NCBI GenBank assembly: GCA_020284085.1
Contig: JACEVL010000150.1
Coordinates: 1,756,616 to 1,820,615 of the forward strand
DNA length: 64,000 nt
DNA from: Aporrectodea caliginosa
Taxonomy: Eukaryota; Annelida; Clitellata; Crassiclitellata; Lumbricidae
Reading direction: 5' to 3'
Shown here: positions 49,623 through 59,700 of the stretch, piece after piece
How positions within the stretch are numbered: position 1 is the first letter of the stretch
How the letters are laid out: each line of letters begins with the position of its first letter
Program-made: the position numbers and the translations under genes
The notes under the pieces: model-generated
Seen by the model: only the letters and a program-made list of their open reading frames with translations
Database searches by the model: none
Told to the model about the DNA's origin: nothing

Positions 49623-50145
49623 TCCCCTTCTGCTGCAGGTAATTCGTCGATCTCTGCCGTTTGGTGAAAGTTGGTGAAAGATTCCTGAAGCGATTTCTGC
49701 AATTCTTCGTCTTGGACAAGTCGAGAACAAGGATGGTAAGTGTGTTTTTCCTTCTTAGTGAGCTAATAGGATTTCTATAGTATAAAATTGCTTTAATTCT
49801 CGTTAGCAGCAGATCTGTGGTTTTTCAGTTTTCCCATTGGAATATAAATGATAGACTATATGTAATCAGCAAGTAGCCAAACGATAAAAATTCAACTGAA
49901 TTTTCTTCTGTTATTAATAGTTTATTTTTGTCATCCCGATGTGAAGCAAAAGACCGTGAATGATTAGTTTTTGTACTGCGCTTTATTAAGGACTGTAATT
50001 TCTGTCTAAACGGATGAATTTAAACTCAAGCAGTTTCGTCATATATTCAAATTTTGCCTTTTATTTTCTTTAAATGTGTTTTGCACAAAGCATAAACCTG
50101 AAATGACAAAGGCATCTCACGATTTGCAGTTTCTTAATATTTCAG

Positions 50146-50194
50146 ACGAAGACATTCCTGGTGCTCGTGTTCTGCATTCTGGCGATCGACAATG
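50146..50194 (+). CDS. FReD 2 signal-peptide exon
   Basis: Acceptor AATATTTCAG, donor GTAAGG at 50195; 49 bases, phase 0 to 1. Hydrophobic LVLVFCIL core. It completes a signal peptide when joined to the ATG at 49733. The exon call is based on splice signals and the peptide's composition. Confidence 0.6.
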
Positions 50195-50911
50195 GTAAGG
50201 CAATGAACAATGTGACAGATAAACAGTATTTTCTTAGTAAGTAAGTAAGTAAGAAAGAATGTTCTTTGTTTGACTACCAATCGACGAGAAATGAAAGCTC
50301 AGTTTACTCTTATAGTTATAATCAGATCGATTGATTGATTGATTGATTATTTAGCAACTGCAACAGACAAGTAAAAGCAATAGAAGTTACAAGATATTGG
50401 TACAGACAACTTAATGTTACTCAGGAGACCCATAAGGAGCCAAAGGTCCCGCTAGTCAGGGCCACCTAGGGATAAAAGATTGTAAATCAGGTATTAGGCC
50501 AACTGAAACATGCACCTAAAGAGGTCGACTGAAGGAAGTGTGGCGTGTTCATAGCCATGAAGTTTGCTAGTAAGCCAGTAGAATGTGGGTGCGCAGTTCG
50601 CGTTTAAAGAGGAAACTTCTGTTCTTCATATGTTCTTCACTTAGGCCTACATCTCTCTTATATTGCTTTTTTATCAGCTGCAACACTTTTAAATAATTAA
50701 CATGTTCACTCGAAAATTCGATAAAAGACTAGACTACAGTTCAAAAATAGAAACTAGGAGGTTATTCTACAACACATACCATGCAATATAAGTAGTTAAA
50801 TCAGTGTTTGTAAAACCGACTGATCGCTAAAGAGCGCCGTAAAAGATTAAGTGATAGTTCAAATCAGTCGCGTGAACTAGATTTTTGTTAGCTTTAAATA
50901 ACTAAATTTTC

Positions 50912-50972
<61 letters not shown>

Positions 50973-51700
50973 CCTAGTATATATATAGATAGTATATATA
51001 TATAATTGTATATATAGTATATATATATAATATATACTTCAACCATTCAGCATCGCGCCTTCTCGCTAAAGAGCGCCGTAAAAGATTAAGTGATTAAGTG
51101 ATGGCTCCGACATCTGGAACGGACTCCCTTTGCGCATACATACGGCTGCTGCAAAGGAGTAATACACCCTTGCTCTTCAAGCTAATAAAGTTGAGTTTAT
51201 ATCGCCGTGGTTTGGCTGGGAGCGTCTCAGATTATGCTACTTCAGGGTCGCTACATAAATTGTCAGACAGAATGAATGAATAAATGAGCTACGTATACAA
51301 CAATACCATATACATGAACTATTGCAAATTAGCAATACACCGTTATGAAAAATCTTCAAGCCCTTGACAGGTGTCTCCATGAACAAGACATCTCCATCAA
51401 AATCCAAATTAAGAATTCGTGGAAACTCGTGTATCGAGTAAATTGCAAGCATCCTGATCACTCGCATTCACTTATAAAACGGAGTCTGCTCTAACCCTAT
51501 TCACTGTTCTATATCGAAGTCTGTTTTACAGTAAAACTCTTGTCATAAACTAATATTATTATAATATTATTATTTAGCGCCACTTCAAGACAGATAACTC
51601 ATCATAGAAATAAATTCGAAGATTGGCTTGGCATTAACAAAAAAAGTATTTTATGATGATGCTGATGATCACGTTGATGATGATAATAATAATTAAAACA
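50195..51700. other. FReD 2 intron 2, first part, with (TA)n
   Basis: Unique-looking AT-rich DNA with a GATT run near 50330 and TA arrays at 50915-51040. AAAGAGCGCCGTAAAAGATT occurs twice (50829 and 51066) around the TA array. No exon recognised. Confidence 0.5.
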
Positions 51701-51704
51701 GTAG

Positions 51705-52047
51705 TAGCAGCACCAGCAGCAGTAGCAGTAGCAGTAGCAGTAGCAGTAGCAGTAGCAGTAGCAGTAGCAGTAGCAGTAGCAGCAGCAGTAGCAGTAGCAG
51801 TAGCAGCAGCAGCAGAAGAAGAAGAAGAAGAAGAAGAAGACGAAGAAGAAGAAGAAGAAGAAGAAGAAGAAGAAGAAGAAGAAGAAGAAGAAGAAGAAGA
51901 AGAAGAAGAAGAAGAAGAAGAAGAAGAAGAAGAAGAAGAAGAAGAAGAAGAAGAAGAAGAAGAAGAAGAAGAAGAAGAAGAAGAAGAAGAAGAAGAAGAA
52001 GAAGAAGAAGAAGAAGAAGAAGAAGAAGAAGAAGAAGAAGAAGAAAG
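51705..52047 (+). repeat. (GCAGTA)n then (GAA)n microsatellite
   Basis: GCAGTA hexamers to about 51815, then almost pure GAA for about 230 bp (one GACGAA interruption near 51840), within FReD 2 intron 2. The poly-Glu open frame is not a gene. Confidence 0.95.
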
Positions 52048-52361
52048 GAGAAGGAGAGAGGAAGCGGAACAGAGGAAGAGGAAAAGGAAAAAGGAAGAGA
52101 ACGGGGAAGAGGAGGAGAATGAGAAGAAGAGAAGAGGATTATCTCTTAGATTCTAAACAGATGGTTTGACCGTGACCCGCCTTACTTATTGCTCCAGTCA
52201 GCCAGAGGACAGACTCTTCTGTGTTTTTCGAACATTGGATTATGTATTGAGCTGGTGAAGAATGAAGTCGGCGACTATTCTCTTTCTGTTGGTTAGAATC
52301 TGGAGCCAATGAAATCAAAAAATTCCAGCATGTTTTCTAAAACGTTGCTTATCTTATACAG

Positions 52362-52620
52362 GAGTGTCCGCCTACGGAATTGAAATTGGCACTTCCGGGG
52401 CAGAAATTGAGATTAACGTGGTAAATAGTCGCGTTCCGATGCCGCCCCGCATGGTTGGATAGTCATAATGGAACGCTTTGACGGATCGCTCGACTTCGAC
52501 CGAACCTGGACGGAATATAAGAATGGATTTGGAGAATTAGGACTACAAAACGAGTTTTGGCTCGGAAACGAAGTTATCCATCAAATGACCAACGGAGCCT
52601 CCTTTACCCTTCGCGTAGAG
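52362..52620 (+). pseudogene. FReD 2 exon 3: first half of fibrinogen domain, frameshifted
   Basis: Acceptor TTATACAG, donor GTACGT at 52621. Both splice sites align with those of FReD 1 exon 2. Frame breaks between 52440 and 52456. Confidence 0.75.
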
Positions 52621-52924
52621 GTACGTCTAAATTTAGACCGCAATGCTTTAATTAGTAAGCTTACTTAAATACCGCAATATTTTAGGATGTAGAATAGTTT
52701 CTTGATGATTCTTCGCTTGACGTCTCTGGATAACCCCTCTGTGTCGGCGCAGCACTCACGATTAAGCTAGTGCCACACGCTTAGCTTTAAATATAAATAT
52801 TTGAAGATTAGGCCTACAATTGGCTCTAAGGTTTGGAGCTAATAAATTATGGATACATTTATATAAAGAGCATATTTATTTTGCTTTGTTTCCGCAATGA
52901 AGTAAGGTCAACAGAAATTAATTT

Positions 52925-53640
52925 TCATTGATTCATTTAAGATAATTTGAGCCTATATAGCGCCCCTTCAAGATTATCTACTCAGAAGCGCTCCCGCCCC
53001 AACACCGGCTAAAGAGAACAGTCTTAAGGTTACAGAAGAACGTTGCTGCAAGGTCTCTAGAGCATTAGGCGTAGATTCACAGGGAGCTCATTCCGGATTG
53101 CAGGGCCAGCAACAGATAAGGCACGGCGCTGCGTGATAGATGTCCGCCGCGACCGGGATACAAGAAGCTCAGCCTGCTTGGAGGAGCGGAGAGAGCCACG
53201 GCGCTGGACGCTCAGGGTGGACCAGTAGAGTTCCTGTTAGTAAACAGAGGCCACACACGCGTAGGCAGCGCCAGTCCAAGGCAGAGATCCGGTAAGTGAC
53301 CCGCTGCAGCTGGAAAGGTAGCCAATGCAGGACATCCCGCATGTAAACGGTGACATGGTTGAGTCTTGGGATGCGGCCAATGAGGCGTGCCGCCGCGCGC
53401 ATGAACCGATCCAAGCACCCAACCCGAACCGCCGAAAGCCCCACATAGAGGGCGCTGCAATAATCGAGGCGGGAAACAACAAAGGAGTGGAGTTTCCTTG
53501 AAGCGTTAAACGTTAAGGCAGCATTAGAGGTTAAAGAACGGAAGACCACTCTAAGCTGACGCAGCTGGTAGTAGCAAGCGCGGCAGGTTGATATGCCGCG
53601 TAATATGCCGATATTGTCATTCATTACAAGGATATTTACA
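52925..53640 (-). mobile_element. 5'-truncated CR1/L2-like LINE, 3' end of ORF2
   Basis: The - strand frame from 53624 encodes the end of a LINE reverse transcriptase: STCRACYYQLRQLR, SLTSNAALTFNAS, SFVVSRLDYCSALY, AAARLIGRI, LHWLPFQLQRVTYRI, then after a frameshift a block with VAGPAIRNELP. The 3' untranslated end contains the inverse of TATAGCGCCCCTTCAAGATT and lies toward 52960. It sits in FReD 2 intron 3 and has no counterpart in FReD 1. Confidence 0.85.
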
Positions 53641-53865
53641 TATTGTTAAAAAAGCCTTTGTTGCATAAATCGATACGAATTGTTCCCTCAGACGCGTCTA
53701 CGTATAGCATGTAATATTTGGAGAAAGCATTACAAATTACATCAAAATTGATTCTATTGCAAAACATAATAATTGAGCTGTGTTACTTTAAAAATATCCT
53801 TAATTAGCTGGACATGAGATCCAAATTATGTTCCCACTTTGACTTGTAACGTTATATTTATTCAT

Positions 53866-53915
53866 TCATTCATTCGGGAATTTATATAGCGCCCCTTCAA
53901 GGAAACTACGCAAAC
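53866..53915 (-). mobile_element. CR1/L2-like LINE 3' end, very short
   Basis: ATTC repeat plus TTTATATAGCGCCCCTTCAA and GGAAACTAC only, also absent from FReD 1 intron 2 at the matching point (42440). Confidence 0.65.
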
Positions 53916-54471
53916 TACTATAAATTGTACGCTAATATCCACCGCTACTGAGCCATAACCTTTTCCTCCAGGTCAGTTCAGAAACGAACCAATGTATTTA
54001 AACATTTCCAAGATTACTAGAAGCTAAGTCGCTGGAACCAGCTCAATCACGGGCACTCAGTCCAAACAAAATCGATAGGCAGTAAAGGTGAGAATCGGTT
54101 ACAGGTCACAAGATTCAACGGTTAGGAAGGCAGACGGATACAGTTCGAGGAACGACAGAAGTAAAGAGATGTGCTGCAATCATGATAGGTTTGATAAAAG
54201 AGGATTACTTTCAATTTATTTAATGCGAGACATGTGCAGAACTTACAGGAGATGTAGCTTTGTCGATTACGTCGGATGGATCAGAGAACAGTCAATAGTG
54301 GGAGTTAATTCCAGAGAGGCGGATGAGTCATGGCTGAGGAGCGATTTCCAAATTGTTGTGATGAAGTGATAATGATGATTGGAGAAGTATTATGACGGTG
54401 GAGGAAATGATATGATATAAGGATAATAATTGAAACACCGCAGGAAGTAACTTACATTTTACTTTCTACAG

Positions 54472-54837
54472 GTGCACACCAATGGAGCATGGTTCTACGC
54501 CGACTATGCCACCTTTTCTCTTGATTCGGACGACAACAAATACGCCATTCACGTCTCAGGATTCAGTGGAAATGCCGGCGATGCGCTCTCCAGCACTACT
54601 GTAGAGACCAGGTGGAACCACAATGGAATGGGATTCTCAACCTCGGATGCCGACAACGACCAAGCTAGGGAAAAAGACTGCTCATCGATGTACAGCGCAG
54701 GATGGTGGTTCAACGACTGTTATTACTCCTGTCTTACATGCCTCTATAACGAGGATAACTTTGCATGGGAGAGCCTGCGCCATCTGCCGACGAAGGGCAT
54801 ACTTGAAGGAGCTCGGATGAGGATCAAACCCAACTAA
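54472..54837 (+). CDS. FReD 2 exon 4: second half of fibrinogen domain
   Basis: Acceptor CTTTCTACAG, phase 0, open to TAA at 54835. Calcium-site DADND and Cys pair retained. Ends RMRIKPN, the usual C terminus of this domain. Confidence 0.82.
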   Translation: MHTNGAWFYADYATFSLDSDDNKYAIHVSGFSGNAGDALSSTTVETRWNHNGMGFSTSDADNDQAREKDCSSMYSAGWWFNDCYYSCLTCLYNEDNFAWESLRHLPTKGILEGARMRIKPN

Positions 54838-54884
54838 AGAAGACCTGCAGACTATCTGCAATGGGTTGTGTGGCACAGAAATCC

Positions 54885-55815
54885 TGATTTGTGGAAGATT
54901 CCCTTCTTAACGTAAAGTTGCACATTTTTTCATGCTATCAGCACATAGGTCTACCATATTTTATGCTTACAAACAGAAACGCTTTGGGATGATGACTTTT
55001 GTGTTCTTAAAGAAACTTTTTCACACTCAATTGCTTCCTCGATCTAATATTTATAATCATTTGGAAGATTTGATTTGTGATCAATTCTGTTGTTAACGTA
55101 AAGTTGCAGATATTTTGTTTCATGCTATCAGCACATAGCCTACTATATTTATGTCTTCATACAATGTAACGCTTTGTGAAAATGACTTCGTGTCTTAAAC
55201 TTATCCGCATTTTCTTCTCCGTTCTAATATTAATTGTCATTCTAGTTACTTACTTACTTTAAAGACGAGACCGGCAAAATGCTACTATGTATTAACATCT
55301 GAACTGCTACTAATGCTAGACCTACTGAGTGTAACCGATAATGACACTTCAGACTAGAATGATGTTGCAGCTGGAGAGTGTCTTCACTGCGCCAATACGC
55401 ATAATATGAACAAGAACTGAAGAGTGTAACACTCTTTGTTATGGGTTGTCTCGCGCATTTAGAAGTTTAAAGTTGTGGTGGATTATTCTGTTTATGCAAA
55501 TATACTCATTAGTTCTTCAATACGCTATCAGTAGGCTACATATTTTAGACTTGCATACAATGTAACGCTTGTGAAACTGAATTGAATTTCATCTCCTCTA
55601 AGAAATATTTCAGCATTTCTTGGTCGTTCTGTTCTTTTTACTAATATTTATAATAAGTTAGAAGCTTTGATTTGTGGCAGATTCTGTTGTTAAGAGGAAG
55701 TTGCATATAAATTGTTTATGCCACCAGCACATACTATATTTATGCCTGCATGCAATGTAATGCTTTGTTAAACTGAATTTCATGTCCTCTAAGAAATATT
55801 TAAGCATTTCTTGAT
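54885..55815 (+). repeat. Iterated 3' flank of FReD gene 2
   Basis: A segment like TTGTTAACGTAAAGTTGCA, TGCTATCAGCACATA, CATACAATGTAACGCTTTGT, AGAAATATTTCAGCATTTCT occurs about three to four times (from 54905, 55092, 55520 and 55685), with a related single copy after gene 1 at 43489. The LTR retrotransposon inserted into the last unit. Confidence 0.65.
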
Positions 55816-56356
55816 TGTACTGAAAAAGATGTTTCTTCTACTATCGTTTCAGTTATGGTGGTAGCGGTACTATGTGGCTGAGCGCAGGCTATATCTCTTC
55901 GGTAGCGCGTCGGTCTTTAACTAATTCACTGAGACTGGTTAACAGAATAAGAGCACGATGGTTTTCGTTTTCTGGTTATTATTTATTACCTCATATATCA
56001 AAAAACTGCATACTTGAAACAACTTATAAAAAGAGCGGTATCGTCCGTTACTCTCCCTTTCCGATCCGCCGAGCCCGTCTTCTCTCTCCGGCTCCCCTGC
56101 TGCGAATTCCTCTTCAAGAGTCCCTCAAGTTTTCTATCCACCACCGCCTGTCAATCAACTCCTTCGCCCCCCCATCGCACCCTGCGATTCGTTCCCTCTT
56201 GCCTTGCTCTCTTCTCTGCCTTCTCTCCCCTCCACCCTTTGACAGGCGTGGCCTCCGCCTCCGCTCCCTTAGGTCTGTTAGCTGTCAATCATTTCTTAAT
56301 GGCACCTTTATAAAATAAATCTATACTATACTAATATTGATTGTTCTTTCTCTACA
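55816..56356 (-). repeat. 3' LTR, 541 bp
   Basis: Plus-strand ends TGTACTGAAAAAG and TTTCTCTACA. It matches 62492-63054 along its length but lacks a block of about 22 bases found there near 62725-62750. A TATAAAGG on the - strand lies at 56305-56312. Confidence 0.95.
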
Positions 56357-56371
56357 TGTCCCCACTCTTTA
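56357..56371 (-). other. Polypurine tract
   Basis: On the - strand AAAGAGTGGGGACA lies directly upstream of the 3' LTR, the expected place for the plus-strand primer. Confidence 0.65.
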
Positions 56372-56772
56372 AGCTGCTGGTATACAGGTCGTGCATCAGA
56401 AAGCATAGATGGCTTTTAGGTGCGTTCATCCTAACAGTTCGTTATTACACTAAGTCTATTACATGAGCGCAGGCGACGGAGCATAGCGAGCTGTGTAATG
56501 TCTTTTATTTAGTTATTTCTCGCCATCGTTGCTGCTGCGTCACCAGGCTGGATAACACTTCGAACTATGTAAGTCAGTTATCTAAAACATAAAAAAAAAA
56601 CACAAAACAAGTACCCCTGGTCGTTGCTGTATGATCAGCGTCTACTCTTTCATCGGTGAACCCGACGACAAACCAAGTAACTCGAATCTATTTAAACACT
56701 CGTGAACAATGTGAAAATATATGCTAAGTAAAGAAAACACTATTTAGACCATCCATAATGACCACCTTAATC

Positions 56773-59700
56773 CTAATTGGTCATATAGGCTCGAGATAAT
56801 CCATCAGCCATGGTGTTCAATTTCCCGGGGGTAAAATGAATTTCCAGGTTGTATCGTTGGATCGCCAACGCCCATCTAGTGAGTCTCGGATTGTGGTTTG
56901 CCATAGTCTGTAGCCACTTTAAGCAATTGTGATCTGTGTATACGTGCACTTTTGTCCCGTAAGTATATTGTTGAAAATGGTTCAAAGACCAGACCACAGC
57001 TAGTAATTCTCGTTCGACGGTGCTCATTCGCGTCTCGCGCTCTATTAGTTTCCTGCTGGCATATCCTATTGGTCTTTCTGTTCCGTCATCGTCTAATTGG
57101 GCTAACAGCGAACCAATCCCTGTCGCGGATGCGTCCGTACGTAAAATAAATGGTTTCCTTATGTCTGGGGGTATTAACATTTTTTTAGAGGTCAAGTCCG
57201 TCTTTAAAGCTTTAAATGCTCTGTCAGCTGCGTCGGTCCATTTTATTTTGTCAGGTTTATCTTTCCGGGTCAGCTCGGTCAAGGGCGCTGCTTTTGTGCC
57301 AAAGTCAGGAATGAACCGATTGTAAAAATTTCCCAGACCTAAAAATGCCCTAACTTGTCGTTTTGTCTTTGGGACTTGGTAATTTGCAATCGCACTTATT
57401 TTTTCGGGGTCAGGTTTGACATACCCCTCCTCAATCACGTGTCCCAAGATCTTTATGGATTTTCTTGCAAATTGACACTTTTTTAGCTTTACTGTGAGGT
57501 TCGCCTTTCGCAGTCTTTCTAAGATGTCTCGTATATGTGCCAGATGTTGCTCCCATGATGGCGAGAAGATTATAAAATCGTCCACATGGGCTGCTGCGTA
57601 TTCTTCTGCTCCAAGTAGGATTTTATCTGCAAGGCGCTGGAAGCATTTCGAGGAATTCTTTGCTCCGTTTGGTAACACCGTGTATTGAAAGAGTCCAAAT
57701 GGGGTTTTGAAACCTGTATATTGACGGCTTTTTTCGTCGAGTTCCACTTGGAAGAATGCTTGCTGTAAGTCTAGGCCTGTAATGAATTTCGCTCCTGCCG
57801 CTTTATCCAAAATGGATCTCATGTCGCTGGCTGGGTACTCGTCTGCGACTGTGATCGCATTTACTTGCCTCAGGTCTGCACAAATGCGTATCGTGTTATC
57901 CTTTTTTCGGACACACACGATGGGGGAGGCATACGGTCCATCTGACGGCTCTATGATCTTGTCCTTTATCATGTCTTTGATCTGGTTGTGTACTTGCTCT
58001 CGTAGGCTTTCTGGGATTCTGTAGCATCTCGGTGCTATGGGCTTGTCCGTGGTTAGTCGTATTGAGTGTTTAATTAGGGTTGTTCTGCCTAATTTGTTTT
58101 CAAACCTATCCTTAAACTCGTTCAACATGCTTTTCAGCTGATCCTGTTGTGTTTCTGATAGTCCTGCATTCTTCAAATTTAACTCGTCGTCATCGCAGTC
58201 TTCGTCATCTATGGGTCCTAGTGATTCAAAATTCTCCTCACAAGGCTCCGCTGTGAGTATGATGTTGACCTTTGGGATGTGGGCGTCCGACTCTCTTGCA
58301 TGCCATAGCTTTAATAGGTTGATATGGTATGTCTTGGGTCCTTTTTCCGTCAGAATCTCGTAATTTACTGCTGACAGCTTTTTGTTTACCATAAATGGGC
58401 CATCCCATTTTGCTAGTAGCTTATTTTCTGTGGAGTGCCTCAGGAGTAACACTTCCTGTCCCGGCTGAAGAATTCTATTCGTGGACTTCCTGTCGTAGTA
58501 TGCCTTCGCAGTTTTACGTGCTTCCTTTGCGTGTTCTGTGGCCAGCCCTACACATTTCTTTAAGTGCTCCTGGGTTGTTGTAAGATATTCCACTACATTT
58601 CTTTTCATGTTCTCCGTGTTTAACTTTCCTGTCCAGCCGTCTTGTAGCACTTGCAGTGGTCCACGTACGTCGTGCGAGTATAACAATTCAAAAGGTGAGA
58701 ATCCCGTGACTGTGGAGGGGATCTGCCTGCAACTAAAAGCTAAAAGTGGCAGCATGGAATCCCAACACCGTGGTTCATTTCCAACAAGTTTTCTCAACAT
58801 TTCTCTGACCACCCTTATCATTCGTTCAGCACTACCTGCTGTTTGGTGATGTTCCACTGTTGAAAACACCGGTGCTATCCCTAACATGTTTTCCAGATTT
58901 CTGATTAGCTGGTTTTTGAAATGGGTTCCGTTGTCCGATTGTATTATTTTTGGAATGCCTGTCCTAGCAAAGACTTCCATTAGTGCTTTTGCTACGTTTT
59001 TCGCTGTCACTCTAGACATGGGTATAAATTCTGGCCAGTGCGTTGCCTGTTCCACTATGATTAGGACAAAGCTTTTACCCGAGGATGACTTAGGAGATAT
59101 TGGGCCTAAGACATCCATCACGATTTTGTTCCATGGTTCGTCTATAACTGGCACTTCTACAAGTGGCACTCTTTCGGCCGTCTTAACTATGGCCGTTTTT
59201 TGGCATTCTGGACACGTTCTGACGTAGGCCTGTATGTCTGACGTCATCGATGGCCAGCAAAATGCCTTTGCGATGCGTGCTGTTGTTGCTTTTATTCCTC
59301 TGTGGCCCGCCCATGGTGAATCATGTGCCAATTTTAGTACCTTCTGTCTGTAACTTATGGGTAGGAGCAATTTATCTCGGGTTTCCGTTCCCTCTTCGGT
59401 CTCTTTTCCATTACTCTGTTTATACAATAGACCTCCGTCTATCTTGTACCTGCCGTTTCCCTCCTTCGCTGCCGTCCATAAATCACTTAAAGTCTGGTCA
59501 GTTATCTGTGCCTGTTTGAACGATTCCGTCTCGTCATTTATCAATATGTCGCCGTTTTCAACCATCTGGTTTTCATCGTCTGCTTCTATAGACGCCGCCT
59601 GGTGGTCGTCGCTATCGCTAAACTCGTCGGCTGCGTCTGTCGGCTTCGTCTGATGTCCGCCATTTTCACACCATGTATGATCGCCCTCCTGATCTCTCCC

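Larger units (their letters stand above)
49733..54837 (+). pseudogene. Fibrinogen-related secreted protein 2, four coding exons with a one-base frameshift
   Basis: Exons: an ATG followed at once by donor GTAAGT (49733-49735); 50146-50194, a signal peptide (TKTFLVLVFCILAIDN), phase 1; 52362-52620; 54472-54837 with stop TAA. The third exon matches FReD 1 exon 2 (LDFDRTWTEYKNGFG, FWLGNEVIHQMT) and the fourth FReD 1 exon 3 (FSTSDADND, YSAGWWFNDC). In the third exon the frame that agrees with the upstream phase stops at the TAG at 52460, while the domain continues in another frame from the Trp at 52456; 259 bases instead of a length fitting phases 1 and 0 means one base is missing. Either a sequencing error or a broken gene. 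Unlike gene 1 there is no coiled coil. Confidence 0.7.

Noticed and set aside
51653..52156. 167-codon frame with poly-Glu
   Set aside because: Translation of GCAGTA and GAA microsatellites inside an intron.
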